Assembly: GCA_040768905.1 (NCBI GenBank)
Contig: JAXGMA010000001.1
Span: 1,178,001-1,242,000, forward strand
Direction of reading: 5' to 3'
DNA from: SZUA-584 sp040768905
GTDB taxonomy: Bacteria; Bacillota; Clostridia; Christensenellales; SZUA-584
DNA: 64,000 nt
Of the stretch, positions 1-8,078 are shown piece by piece. The notes beneath the pieces were generated by a model. It worked only from the letters and a program-made list of their open reading frames with translations. It was not told the origin of the DNA and did no database searches. The first letter of the stretch is position 1, and each line of letters starts with the position of its first letter. The position numbers and the translations under genes are program-made.

Positions 1-24
1 TAAGAATGCAAGGAGATGACAGAT

Positions 25-528
25 ATGAAAAAATTTTTGGCTCTTGTACCGGTTTTGATCATTTTTCTGCTGCTGTTTGGCTGTTCCGGCGAACCTTTAA
101 GCAACACAAATCTTCCCAACCCGATCGTGGATGCGGATGCAGCAGGCCTCGCGGCTTTGGGCTTGCCGATTGACGCTCCTCAAAATGCGCAAAACATCAG
201 CTACAGTATCATAAGCAATCAGATCGCACAGGTTTTTTTTACAGCTGACGGCGTCTCATACAACTACCGCGCCGCAAAAAGCGAGGAAGATATCTCCGGC
301 GTTTATGAAACGTTCGAGGATGTGCATGATGTGCTTATTGACGGCGACGGCTGGACTGCAGCCATCACTGTCAAAATGGTCAAGGAGGCAGACGGCGGTC
401 TTGCGGCTTGGCGCTTTGGCGACACAAGCTTTTCGCTCTTTACCTCTGATCCCGTCAGTGCAGAAGCTTTAAGCCATACAGCCATGGCGCTTGCGGAGAA
501 AGCTTATATCGATTTTAGTGTGTCTTAA
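25..528 (+). CDS. Small secreted lipoprotein of unknown function
   Basis: The N-terminus is a short basic stretch, a hydrophobic core and a lipobox ending in the sequence LFGCSG, so the protein is probably exported and lipid-anchored at the Cys about 20 residues in. The mature part (about 145 residues) has no motif I recognise. It contains two short predicted beta-rich blocks and alternating acidic and aliphatic residues. An ATG lies 9 bases upstream in frame, but it abuts the AAGGAG ribosome binding site with no spacing. The ATG at 25 has 9 bases of spacing and directly precedes the KKFLALV signal sequence, so I chose it. The gene is convergent with the YhhN gene downstream. Function unknown. 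Confidence 0.75.
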   Translation: MKKFLALVPVLIIFLLLFGCSGEPLSNTNLPNPIVDADAAGLAALGLPIDAPQNAQNISYSIISNQIAQVFFTADGVSYNYRAAKSEEDISGVYETFEDVHDVLIDGDGWTAAITVKMVKEADGGLAAWRFGDTSFSLFTSDPVSAEALSHTAMALAEKAYIDFSVS

Positions 529-606
529 CGAGGAGACCTGCTGGCAATACGGCTCGGCAGTAAGCGCAAGGCCGGCAATAAAGGCTGTCATCAGTATGGC
601 ACAGGC

Positions 607-1266
607 TTATAACATCGCGGTCAGCGCGACGAGGGTCTGCCCGCTGTAATATGTGGCTATGCCCAGTATGCCGGCTAAGCGGACAAATCTGCCGCCAGCC
701 CTTTTTGAAGCTCGCAGCATATTCGAAAGCAATATGAGCACACCGCCGATTGACATGCATAATGCAAATCCGGGGTTGAGTTTGCTTACGAAGAGCATAG
801 AAAGGGCTCGTGCCGCTATCGCACACAGTACAAATGCATAAACGTGTATCCTGCGGCTTAGCTTATTAAGATCTATGCCAGACAGCTTGCAGGCAAGCAG
901 GCCTGTGCCTGCAAGTAAAACAAAAAAAACGGCATCGGATACACCGGGAGCCGCAATCAGCCAAAATGCGCTGATATAAAGAAGGTTCATGCACAGATAA
1001 CCGAACATCCCTGCAACAGCAAATGCCTTTGATTGATCACTAAAAACGGTTAAAATATCTGCTGCGAGCGCAAAACACAGTCCGCTCAGGATTAAAAAAT
1101 GATATATATTGTTTGTTCCGGAACGCGAGGCGCTGACAGCCACCAGGATCAGCATGACGCTTGCTGCAGTTTTATAAAACAGACGCCCGAAGATTGTTGC
1201 GCTTTTGCGCGTATACACGTAAGCGCCAGCGAAAACGATCACCAGCGCCGCGAAAACATATGGCAC
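607..1266 (-). CDS. YhhN family (lysoplasmalogenase-like) membrane protein
   Basis: A 219-residue polytopic protein with about eight hydrophobic segments. The order of helices and the short polar loops (for example the region with LCFALAADILTVF followed by a second ALAGMFGYL-type helix) match the YhhN/TMEM86 family. Some members of that family hydrolyse the vinyl-ether bond of lysoplasmalogens. Enzyme activity is an inference from family only. Translation most likely starts at a GTG, preceded by GAGGAG nine bases upstream and only a few bases after the stop codon of the DUF1292 gene, so the two genes should be cotranscribed and translationally coupled. Confidence 0.7.
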   Translation of the reverse strand: MPYVFAALVIVFAGAYVYTRKSATIFGRLFYKTAASVMLILVAVSASRSGTNNIYHFLILSGLCFALAADILTVFSDQSKAFAVAGMFGYLCMNLLYISAFWLIAAPGVSDAVFFVLLAGTGLLACKLSGIDLNKLSRRIHVYAFVLCAIAARALSMLFVSKLNPGFALCMSIGGVLILLSNMLRASKRAGGRFVRLAGILGIATYYSGQTLVALTAML

Positions 1267-1269
1267 ACT

Positions 1270-1557
1270 CTATGACTCCTCTGGCTGCTCTTCGTCCTCA
1301 TAATACAAACGTTCAAATTCCTCCCAGATACGGTCAAGCCTGTCTTCGTCTTCAACGGGCACATAACAGTCACTGCCGTCCTCATCTTCGAGGACCTCTA
1401 ATATCAACACTTCGCCGTTCTCTATGCCCTCTACATCCTCCTCGGGCGTGAGCGCCACAAAAAATCTGTCTTCAAAATCGAACGTCATGACATGAACAAA
1501 ACGCACGTCCCTGCCTTCTTCGTCTGTGAGGATAACAACATTTTCTTCGTTCATCAT
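1270..1557 (-). CDS. DUF1292 (YrzB-like) acidic protein
   Basis: A 95-residue, very acidic protein whose N-terminus (ENVVILTDEEG then a VxFxxVMTFDFEDRFFVAL block) matches the DUF1292 family. Its genomic position is also diagnostic: in many Firmicutes a DUF1292 gene follows ireB and ruvX, as here. The biochemical role of the family is not established. The C-terminal 30 residues are Glu/Asp-rich and likely disordered. It has a good ribosome binding site (GGAGACGATG region) just upstream and is closely followed by the YhhN gene. Confidence 0.85.
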   Translation of the reverse strand: MMNEENVVILTDEEGRDVRFVHVMTFDFEDRFFVALTPEEDVEGIENGEVLILEVLEDEDGSDCYVPVEDEDRLDRIWEEFERLYYEDEEQPEES

Positions 1558-1633
1558 CGTCTCCTTGATAAGCCTAACGCGGCATTTTAATATTATGTTG
1601 AGCCTTTGTCTGTTTTATACGCAAAAGCTTGCA

Positions 1634-2044
1634 TCAGAGCTGATGCGTATCAAGGTATGTCCTTAGTATATACACTGCAGCGATTTTATCAACCACCTGA
1701 CGCCTCTTTTTGCGGGATACGTCAGCGTCAATAAGCATGCGCTCAGCACTGACCGTGGTGAGCCTCTCATCCACAAAGACGGACGGCATGCCCAGCGCAT
1801 TGACCTCTGCCATAAATTCACGCGCTTTTTGGGCTGAAGGCCCTTCGCTCCCGTTCATGTTAAGCGGTAATCCGGCCACAATTAGCTGCGCGCCCAGCCC
1901 GCGTGCGCGCTCCACAATATAATATGCATCGTTTTCGCCTTTGCGCATATAGGTTTCGATCCCCTGCGCTGTGATGCCGAGAGGATCAGAAACCGCAACG
2001 CCGATTCTTTTTTCACCAATGTCAATGCCCATGACCCTTTTCAT
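1634..2044 (-). CDS. ruvX: RuvX/YqgF, putative pre-16S rRNA nuclease (Holliday junction resolvase-like)
   Basis: A 136-residue RNase H-fold protein, the usual family length. The first strand holds the GIDIG motif with Asp8. The acidic residue in VDERLTT (Glu93) and Asp119 in RRQVVDKIAAVYIL complete the expected catalytic triad. The family (YqgF) processes 16S rRNA 5' ends in E. coli and was originally proposed as a Holliday junction resolvase. The neighbours ireB (upstream) and DUF1292 (downstream) form the standard Firmicutes block. The usual alaS is not adjacent. Confidence 0.93.
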   Translation of the reverse strand: MKRVMGIDIGEKRIGVAVSDPLGITAQGIETYMRKGENDAYYIVERARGLGAQLIVAGLPLNMNGSEGPSAQKAREFMAEVNALGMPSVFVDERLTTVSAERMLIDADVSRKKRRQVVDKIAAVYILRTYLDTHQL

Positions 2045-2066
2045 CGTTCACCTTTTTTCATTCAGA

Positions 2067-2100
2067 ATAAAAAAGCCAAGCCCGTCTGCGAGCCGGCTTA
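2067..2100 (-). terminator. Possible terminator between ireB and ruvX
   Basis: Read on the minus strand, an imperfect stem (AAGCC at one side, GGCTT at the other, about 17-nt loop that can pair further) is followed by a run of T residues. It may attenuate readthrough from ireB into ruvX. The stem is short, so this is a moderate call. Confidence 0.45.
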
Positions 2101-2171
2101 TAAAAAAACTGCTTGCGGCTTTTTAGAATGCATGCGCACATTTTGCTTTGCCATCTGTTCACAAAAAGCAG

Positions 2172-2441
2172 CTATTCGTCAGAATTCTCCAAGCTTTCAA
2201 TATAGACCTTGACAAACTCCTCAAGCAGTTCGTCCCGCTCAACACGTTTGATGAGCGAACGCGCGTTCTTGTAACTTGTGATATATGTGGGGTCTCCGGA
2301 AATAATATAACCGACGATTTGGTTAACGGGGTCGTAGCCTTTGTCTTTTAATGCATCACAAACGAGCCAAATCACTTCTCTTGCTGGATTGGCAAGCTCT
2401 TTCGTCAATGAAAATTTCATGGTCTCATCAAATCTGGCCAC
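2172..2441 (-). CDS. ireB: IreB family regulatory phosphoprotein
   Basis: An 89-residue protein matching the UPF0297/IreB family almost along its full length: FDETMKFSLTKE near the start, then ALKDKGYDPVNQIVGYI and SGDPTYITSYKNAR. In enterococci IreB is a substrate of the Ser/Thr kinase IreK and affects cephalosporin resistance. The phosphorylated Thr residues lie in the N-terminal segment that is conserved here. Translation appears to start at a GTG preceded by AAGGGGGT at 7 bases. The gene leads the ireB-ruvX-DUF1292 block. Confidence 0.93.
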   Translation of the reverse strand: MARFDETMKFSLTKELANPAREVIWLVCDALKDKGYDPVNQIVGYIISGDPTYITSYKNARSLIKRVERDELLEEFVKVYIESLENSDE

Positions 2442-2600
2442 AATGGTTACCCCCTTGACTGTTGCGTTTATTATATACCACGCCTATGGGAAATTCAAAC
2501 GCAACAGACAAGCGTCAAAAAACTTATTACATTCGTAAGAGATGCATAACGTATTTGTAAAAATATCCGCCTCTTCCGTTTTATCGCTTTAACAACAAAG

Positions 2601-2616
2601 CCGGCGATGCCGCCGG
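2601..2616 (-). terminator. Rho-independent terminator after the YtxH-like gene
   Basis: The inverted repeat CCGGC/GCCGG with a six-base loop is followed on the minus strand by CTTTGTTGTT. It sits 9 bases beyond the stop of the 54-residue gene and upstream of ireB, so it ends the desulfurase-side transcript. Confidence 0.65.
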
Positions 2617-2624
2617 CCGTGTCA

Positions 2625-2789
2625 TCAACTGCTTGTATCCACTATTCTATCCATGTGGTCGTTAATCGTTCTGCGGCCTTGTCTCATTGCCCGCTTCAGC
2701 TGCGGCTGAATATACGGAAATGCTATCACCGCAGCAGCTGCGCCTATAGCTCCGCCGGCAATCATGCCGAGCAACACATTCAATCTCAT
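2625..2789 (-). CDS. Small YtxH-like membrane protein (54 aa)
   Basis: An unlisted small gene: it starts at an ATG with an excellent GAAAGGAG site 8 bases upstream and encodes 54 residues ending in TGA. The N-terminus LNVLLGMIAGGAIGAAAAV is a Gly/Ala-rich transmembrane or glycine-zipper helix. The rest is basic and amphipathic (KRAMRQGRRTINDHMDRI). This architecture resembles small YtxH-type stress proteins. It lies between the cysteine desulfurase gene and ireB and is followed by a terminator. Function unknown. Confidence 0.7.
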   Translation of the reverse strand: MRLNVLLGMIAGGAIGAAAAVIAFPYIQPQLKRAMRQGRRTINDHMDRIVDTSS

Positions 2790-3047
2790 CTTGCCACTCT
2801 CCTTTCAAGCAGTTCACTAATGATAGTTTGCTCAAAAAAACGCAATATACGCAGCAAATATCAATGGGTTTTTACATCATGCCCTGCGATCATCAACAGC
2901 AGCCTTCAAAGTCTCTTCAACAATCAAAGAGCGCTGGATTTTATTTTCCGGAAAACGCCAAAATCTTCATGTATCTCCGATTTCGAGGAGCATTCATGCT
3001 TGGCTTATTGTTTGGAGGTGCCCAGATCAGTGAAGCCGTCAGCACCT

Positions 3048-4220
3048 TTAAATATAGCTTTTACCTCCCTTTTGCTGTGCAAATAAAGGTGAGTACGCAC
3101 GCAGCTTCTCGACGGACTCTTTTGTATGTGTGATCACGGTGTCGATCTGTTTTTGCGTGTTGGTGCGTCCGACGGTAAAGCGCACTGCGCCGCGCGCTTC
3201 CTCAGGAGTGCGCCCCATGGCGGCAAGCACATAAGAAGGTTTTCCGGAGCCCGACGCGCATGCCGACCCTGCCGATACCGCTATCCCCTCAAGGTCAAGC
3301 CTCACCAGCAGCGCAGCAGCCTCTATACCGCCAAAGCTCAAGTTCACATGGCCGGGCAGCCTTTTGGCTTCACCACCGTTGAGCCGTGTTTCTTTGATCT
3401 TAAGAAGCCCGTCGGCAAGCCGCTTCGCCAATGCCGATTCATGGGCTGCGAATTTCGCCATATTTTCTGCCGCCAGCAACGCTGCCGCGCCAAGCCCCAC
3501 AGCGCCGGCAATATTGTCTGTGCCTGCGCGCAGGCCGCGCTGTTGTGAGCCTCCGTGTATAAACCGGCCGATCTCAAGGCCCTGGCGGATAAAAAGCGCA
3601 CCGATGCCTTTAGGCCCGTAAAACTTATGTGCGCTCAATGAAAGCAGGTCGATATCCATCTTTTTCACGTCAACCGGCACATGCCCGACAGCCTGTACGG
3701 CATCCGAATGCATCAGAATGTCATGCGCGCGCGCGATACCGCAGATCTGTTCGATCGGCATCATAACACCGGTCTCGTTGTTCGCAAACATCACGCTGAT
3801 CAGGAAGGTATCCTTTTCTATGGCTTTCTCGACCGCACAAGGCTCCACAAAGCCCGTTTCATTAACGGGCAGATAGGTCACCCTAAAACCGCGCTTTTGC
3901 AGATATGCACAGGTTTCCAGCACCGCGTGATGTTCCACCTGAGTGGTGATGATATGCCCTTTTCCGGCCGTGTCGGCAATCCCTTTGATGGCCCAGTTAT
4001 CGCTTTCGGTGCCGCCTGAAGTGAAGTATACGTCATCACAATCCGCACCGATGAGTGCAGCGGTCTGTTCTCTTGCCGTCATCAGTGCTTTTTGCGCAAT
4101 GCGTCCAAAACCATGCTGGCTGGATGCATTCCCGAAATACGCATCAAAAAAGGGCTGCATCGCTGCCAACACCTGCTTATCTATGTTTGTTGTGGCTGCG
4201 TGGTCAAGATAAATGCCCAT
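3048..4220 (-). CDS. Cysteine desulfurase (NifS/IscS family)
   Basis: A 390-residue PLP enzyme that releases sulfur from L-cysteine as enzyme persulfide for Fe-S clusters or tRNA thiolation. Visible features are the N-terminal YLDHAATT, His97/His98 in VEHHAV that stack on PLP, the PLP-binding Lys199 in SLSAHKFYGPKG, and the active-site Cys321 in SAGSACASGSG, which has the longer loop typical of group I enzymes. Length is normal. No iscU-like scaffold or mnmA follows; instead a small YtxH-like gene is next. A consensus promoter lies about 160 bases upstream. Whether it acts for Fe-S clusters or tRNA thiolation cannot be decided here. Confidence 0.93.
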   Translation of the reverse strand: MGIYLDHAATTNIDKQVLAAMQPFFDAYFGNASSQHGFGRIAQKALMTAREQTAALIGADCDDVYFTSGGTESDNWAIKGIADTAGKGHIITTQVEHHAVLETCAYLQKRGFRVTYLPVNETGFVEPCAVEKAIEKDTFLISVMFANNETGVMMPIEQICGIARAHDILMHSDAVQAVGHVPVDVKKMDIDLLSLSAHKFYGPKGIGALFIRQGLEIGRFIHGGSQQRGLRAGTDNIAGAVGLGAAALLAAENMAKFAAHESALAKRLADGLLKIKETRLNGGEAKRLPGHVNLSFGGIEAAALLVRLDLEGIAVSAGSACASGSGKPSYVLAAMGRTPEEARGAVRFTVGRTNTQKQIDTVITHTKESVEKLRAYSPLFAQQKGGKSYI

Positions 4221-4381
4221 GTGTTACACCTTAAGCTGTTTGCCAAACCTTTCGATCATTTTTTATTGCCTTCAAGCATGTCAGCGCGTTTTGCCCTCAG
4301 CAACTGCACGTTACCGTCATTCTGAAAAACCTTTGAATGATCACGATGCATCGCGCAGATCTGAACTTATAAAGCGGGTTT

Positions 4382-4410
4382 ATAATAGCCTTTTGACTTT
4401 TGGTTGTCAA
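4382..4410 (-). promoter_or_regulatory. Sigma-A promoter for the cysteine desulfurase gene
   Basis: On the minus strand a perfect TTGACA is separated by exactly 17 bases from TATTAT. It points at the cysteine desulfurase gene and predicts a leader of about 150 bases. I saw no IscR-type box or riboswitch in the leader. The 4221-4492 gap otherwise holds only the hsp20 terminator. Confidence 0.75.
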
Positions 4411-4448
4411 TTATATTTTTAACGCTGAGCGACCATAATATCAGCAAT

Positions 4449-4480
4449 AAAAAAAGCACCGGAGAGGCGCTTCCGGTGCT
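4449..4480 (-). terminator. Rho-independent terminator of hsp20
   Basis: A strong hairpin (GCACCGGA paired with TTCCGGTGC, loop of about seven bases) is followed on the minus strand by seven T residues. It lies just beyond the Hsp20 stop codon. Confidence 0.88.
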
Positions 4481-4492
4481 CACGTCTTAGTT

Positions 4493-4936
4493 TCATTCAA
4501 TGTCGATCTTTCTGGTATTGTCTATCTGCTTAGCGCGCGGTACACTGATTTTGAGTATGCCATCATCGAGCTTGGCTTTAATGCCTTGTGCATCGGCATC
4601 TCCAAGATAGATGCTGCGGCTTGCGGAAAAGCTGCGGCGCTCTCTGTGAATATAGTTCTTGTTTTCTTCATCCTTTTTTTCATCGCGGTTAAGTGCGATG
4701 CGCAATGTCCCGTCATTTAGCTCTATAGAAACTTCTTCTTTCTTTGCGCCCGGCAGTTCAGCCTCAATCAAATAGGCATCATCCTTCTGCTGGACATCGA
4801 GCTTGAAAGCGTCGTATCCCCGCCGCCCAGCCGACCATGGGTCGGTAAAAAAGTCATCAAGCATGTTGTAAAAATCCTCAAAACCTGTGGTTGTCAGCCC
4901 GCTGCCGCGTTTGCGGTAAGGCATCAGATTTGCCAT
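4493..4936 (-). CDS. Hsp20/alpha-crystallin family small heat-shock protein
   Basis: About 147 residues: a short N-terminal arm (NLMPYRKRG...FEDFYNMLDDFF) and an alpha-crystallin domain. The domain begins at FKLDVQQKDDAYLIEAELPGAKKEE, contains NDGTLRIAL, and ends with the family signature DDGILKISVP, followed by a short C-terminal tail. The protein should act as an ATP-independent holdase. A TTG nine bases upstream abuts the AAAGGAG site, while the ATG used here has 9 bases of spacing and starts MANLMPY. The gene is monocistronic, between a promoter with CIRCE and a strong terminator, so HrcA control is expected. Confidence 0.93.
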   Translation of the reverse strand: MANLMPYRKRGSGLTTTGFEDFYNMLDDFFTDPWSAGRRGYDAFKLDVQQKDDAYLIEAELPGAKKEEVSIELNDGTLRIALNRDEKKDEENKNYIHRERRSFSASRSIYLGDADAQGIKAKLDDGILKISVPRAKQIDNTRKIDIE

Positions 4937-4990
4937 GTCAATCAACTCCTTTACTACGCTTATTGCTAGTTTTATGACCTGATTAATTTG

Positions 4991-5017
4991 TTAGCACTCT
5001 CGCCTCATGAGTGCTAA
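4991..5017 (-). promoter_or_regulatory. CIRCE operator (HrcA binding site)
   Basis: A perfect copy of the classical element: TTAGCACTC, nine-base spacer, GAGTGCTAA. It lies immediately downstream of the -10 box and upstream of the hsp20 coding region, where bound HrcA would block transcription. Confidence 0.96.
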
Positions 5018-5030
5018 TCATTCTATTTAT

Positions 5031-5059
5031 TTTATATAACTCTTAAGAAAATATGTCAA
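5031..5059 (-). promoter_or_regulatory. Sigma-A promoter of hsp20
   Basis: On the minus strand TTGACA, a 17-base spacer and TATAAA. The predicted start of transcription falls at the edge of the CIRCE element. Confidence 0.85.
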
Positions 5060-5116
5060 TATACATCTTTAAAAAATTCATATTTTATTAAAAATCTCTG
5101 CTTTTATTAAAATTCT

Positions 5117-6214
5117 TCAAGAGCGTTCATAAGATCGTATCGCAGTAAATACTTCATCTGCCTTTTTGTTTATTTTATCAAAGTCCATATACGGCACATA
5201 ATACGTTTCCAGTTCATCATGTTTGCGCTTCGCCTTTCTGAGCGTTAAAAACGCCTGCCCAGTCAAGGCCTCATAGTTCTCTATATCTGTCTTGACCTCC
5301 TCTTTATATAAATCAATTTTATCTTGTGCCACGTATCGATTAAGATCGATGATCACATCTTGTAAATGTCCGGTTTTCAGATGCCTGTTGATTGTGATAA
5401 AAGCCAGCTTTAATTCTGGAATCATGACATGCTCGATCTTGGACTGGGGCAGCATCGGACTATAGAATCTCTCTGTGTCAAATCCCTCTAATAGCGCTTC
5501 CTCTGAGATCCTGGCGAGCAGCTTGCTGACTCCTGTGCCCCATTCGCAAGGCAATGCGTATACTTTAAAAGAATTGTCAAACAACGTATCTAAATGATCA
5601 ACGAGGCCCTTTGGTGTGATGGCACTCGCAAACATTTTTCTTTCCTTGCCTGCTTTTCTTTGATTTTTATGCTTCAGTTCTTTTTCAATGATCGCTTCCG
5701 ACTCTGTATAGTATCCCGAAATATCAGTATTTGTATCGTATATTTCGTTAAGCGCCTCCAGCACACTCTTTGCAGCGTTAAGGTATTTATAAGCCCTTAC
5801 GAACAGCGTTCCGGTCTCGGCATTAGCCTGCATGATCTTTGACTTGTTTTTCCTGATCGCGCTTATATCCCAATATTCGCCTAGATTGACGATCTCATCC
5901 ACCGCACCGGGATTGATAGGATCTGTGATGTGCGGCGCAGTCCCGTCCACAACGGCTGCACCCAATTTTGGAACCGCGATGCCGTCCAATGAATCCGGGT
6001 CCGAAGAACAATGCATATATTCGATATCCATGCCCATTTCCTGCACCCTCTCCCCGATATGCCGCATAAAAGTTGATTTTCCCACGCCCGGGCCGCCTTT
6101 GAGGCAAAAGATATGGTTGGCTTGCTCCTGGGGCATTATATACTTGTAATAAGAATAAAAACCGATGCCCGTATTGTTGCCCGGGAACATTCTTCTCACA
6201 GCTGTTTTTTCCAT
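5117..6214 (-). CDS. P-loop ATPase, PRK06851-like family
   Basis: About 365 residues. Near the N-terminus the protein has FCLKGGPGVGKSTFMRHIG, a clear Walker A motif, followed by the HCSSDPDSLDGIAVP segment typical of the PRK06851 group of Firmicutes ATPases. A second nucleotide-loop-like region is less clear. These proteins are conserved in spore-formers but their role is not established. The first in-frame ATG (6220) touches the GGAGAAGG site. The ATG six bases later has correct spacing and begins with EKTAVRRMF. The gene lies directly downstream of sigE, so it may be read in the same cell-type-specific transcript, which is an inference. Confidence 0.7.
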   Translation of the reverse strand: MEKTAVRRMFPGNNTGIGFYSYYKYIMPQEQANHIFCLKGGPGVGKSTFMRHIGERVQEMGMDIEYMHCSSDPDSLDGIAVPKLGAAVVDGTAPHITDPINPGAVDEIVNLGEYWDISAIRKNKSKIMQANAETGTLFVRAYKYLNAAKSVLEALNEIYDTNTDISGYYTESEAIIEKELKHKNQRKAGKERKMFASAITPKGLVDHLDTLFDNSFKVYALPCEWGTGVSKLLARISEEALLEGFDTERFYSPMLPQSKIEHVMIPELKLAFITINRHLKTGHLQDVIIDLNRYVAQDKIDLYKEEVKTDIENYEALTGQAFLTLRKAKRKHDELETYYVPYMDFDKINKKADEVFTAIRSYERS

Positions 6215-6332
6215 GTGCATCCTTCTCCGTTTCGTTACTTTTCTTGCTTTTTTGATAAGACTATTACATTTTCACCGACTGTGCGCTCAAGTATTCTCTT
6301 TTGATATGTCTGCCAAAAAGCTTAATCATATC

Positions 6333-7043
6333 TCAAACAATTTTACTTATTTCTGTGCGAAGCTGTTTGATGATGCGTTTTTCCAGCCGGGATATGTATG
6401 ATTGCGATATGCCAAGCGTATCGGCCACCTGTTTTTGCGTACGTTCTTTCTGGCCGTTGAGGCCAAAACGCATCTCCATGATGATCTTTTCACGTTCACA
6501 AAGCTTTGAAATACACGTCTGCATCAGGTCCTTTTCCACGCTGTCTTCTATCTCTGTGTAAACTATGTCCGGCTCAGTGCCAAGAATATCTGAAAGCAGC
6601 AATTCATTGCCGTCCCAATCGACATTAAGCGGCTCATCGAACGAAACTTCATAACGCTGTTTGGCGTTGCGCCGAAGGTACATGAGTATCTCGTTTTCGA
6701 TACAGCGCGAGGCATATGTGGCCAGTTTGATTTTTTTATCCACATCAAATGTATTGACAGCCTTGATCAGCCCTATGGCACCGATAGAAACAAGATCTTC
6801 AATGCCGATGCCGGTGTTTTCAAATTTACGCGCAATATAAACCACAAGACGCAAATTGCGTTCAATGAGTATCCGCCGTACCGATCTGTCACCGGTGCCC
6901 AGCAGCCGCAGCAGTGTCTCTTCCTCCTTGTGGGTCAGCGGCGGCGGCAGTGCCTCGCTGCCGTTGATATAGTGTGCTCCTAGTGCCAGTCCGAGCCTGA
7001 TCGCCACCCATGCCAACAGTTTCCGTATCCAAAGCATCCTCAT
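6333..7043 (-). CDS. sigE: Sporulation sigma factor SigE (pro-form)
   Basis: A 236-residue sigma-70 family protein. The basic/hydrophobic pro-peptide (IRKLLAWVAIRLGLALG) that keeps pro-SigE at the membrane is present. Region 2 includes NLRLVVYIARKFENTGIGIEDLVSIGAIGLIKAVNTFD and the ATYASRCIENEILMYLRR block. Region 4 has the helix-turn-helix KQVADTLGISQSYISRLE. The factor directs early mother-cell transcription after septation. It lies immediately after spoIIGA, which encodes its processing protease, in the canonical order. Confidence 0.95.
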   Translation of the reverse strand: MRMLWIRKLLAWVAIRLGLALGAHYINGSEALPPPLTHKEEETLLRLLGTGDRSVRRILIERNLRLVVYIARKFENTGIGIEDLVSIGAIGLIKAVNTFDVDKKIKLATYASRCIENEILMYLRRNAKQRYEVSFDEPLNVDWDGNELLLSDILGTEPDIVYTEIEDSVEKDLMQTCISKLCEREKIIMEMRFGLNGQKERTQKQVADTLGISQSYISRLEKRIIKQLRTEISKIV

Positions 7044-7890
7044 TTTTTGTTCCTTTCCTCATTTCATCGAGTGTTTTACTGCCAATGATGCCGCTGAATC
7101 CGGGCATGGAATGGCGGTAAACGCAGACCACAGCACGTACTCCGTTTTTTTCATGGCTCAGCGCCGCCTCGTCAATCTCGATCCCGTAAGAAATGGCCTG
7201 CCCTGCGGCTGTCTCGTACGGAATTATCCTCAAACGGTCGGCCATGCACACCGACCGCCCTTTCAGCAGCTTATCGAGCTCCTTGCCGAGGAGTTCGGCC
7301 GCGGCCGCACGGCTTAAAAACAAAACGCCGCATCCCGTGATCGGATCCCTGGCAAAATTGCCTGTATCTGCAAAAGCCTTTATCGTTATCTGCCGGCCAC
7401 CAAAACGCAGCCGTAGTTCTACACAGCCTTGTTCACGTTCAGAGACGCTGCGTCTTATGTGCGCGAGAATGGCTGTCAATACAGTGCCAGCAAACAGCCC
7501 GATCAGTATATACCGGGCAGGCATGCGCATGATGATGATCCCAGTTTTATATGCCGGCTCTCCTAAGCTGATCACCCCTGCAAATATGGCACCTGCCAGC
7601 AAGAACGACACAGCCCAGAACGCGCACATGGTGATAAAAAACCGTTTTTCACCGCGTCTGTAATAACCCAAAAAACACATCACGAGCGCAGCCATGGTTT
7701 TAAGCGGCAGCGTTGCCGACGCAGCCCCCAGCAGCAGCACCGCGCATGCATAAAAACCGCCAATGGATGCGGCAGACACGATTCGCTTCCATTTAAACCG
7801 CAAATGCGTGATTTTCGCCGCAAGAAGCATGATCAGCATGTTGACCATGAAATTGTCCAAAAAGACAAGTTCGATATAAAGCTTATGCAA
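6889..7890 (-). CDS. spoIIGA: SpoIIGA, pro-sigma-E processing aspartic protease
   Basis: A membrane-embedded aspartic protease that cleaves pro-SigE at the septal membrane. About five transmembrane segments span residues 8-145, followed by a cytoplasmic protease domain. The catalytic Asp175 lies in AFADTGNFARDP. The expected GIIGSKTL-type segment is near residue 270. The reading frame then continues for about 50 low-complexity residues (Gly/Thr/Arg/Ala-rich) that overlap the first 155 bases of sigE in another frame. That tail has no resemblance to the family, so the natural stop seems to have been lost or a frameshift is present. Ribosome binding site spacing is poor. Confidence 0.9.
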   Translation of the reverse strand: MHKLYIELVFLDNFMVNMLIMLLAAKITHLRFKWKRIVSAASIGGFYACAVLLLGAASATLPLKTMAALVMCFLGYYRRGEKRFFITMCAFWAVSFLLAGAIFAGVISLGEPAYKTGIIIMRMPARYILIGLFAGTVLTAILAHIRRSVSEREQGCVELRLRFGGRQITIKAFADTGNFARDPITGCGVLFLSRAAAAELLGKELDKLLKGRSVCMADRLRIIPYETAAGQAISYGIEIDEAALSHEKNGVRAVVCVYRHSMPGFSGIIGSKTLDEMRKGTKNEDALDTETVGMGGDQARTGTRSTLYQRQRGTAAAADPQGGRDTAAAAGHR

Positions 7891-7968
7891 ACCGTTATTG
7901 CCCTCTTTTTGTGATATGCATATTATATAGATACTGTGATTTGATAAATTGTAGAACTGCGCCTTGGC

Positions 7969-8026
7969 AAAAAAAGAAAATGCCGCAATTTTGATTATGA
8001 TGTCCTGCTGCTATGAAATGCGGCAT
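7969..8026 (-). terminator. Rho-independent terminator after the VOC-protein gene
   Basis: Eight-base perfect stem ATGCCGCA/TGCGGCAT with a loop of about 31 bases, followed on the minus strand by TTTTCTTTTTTT. It separates the VOC-protein gene from the spoIIGA-sigE transcript. Confidence 0.75.
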
Positions 8027-8078
8027 CCTTATTTACAAAAAGCTGTGAATGTGCGGCACGGCTTTTCGAATAATTCAG

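Noticed and set aside
2828..3133. Plus-strand 101-residue open frame between the YtxH-like gene and the desulfurase
   Set aside because: It overlaps the desulfurase coding end in the opposite sense, with poor start context and no family features. The 2790-3047 gap holds nothing else that I can support.
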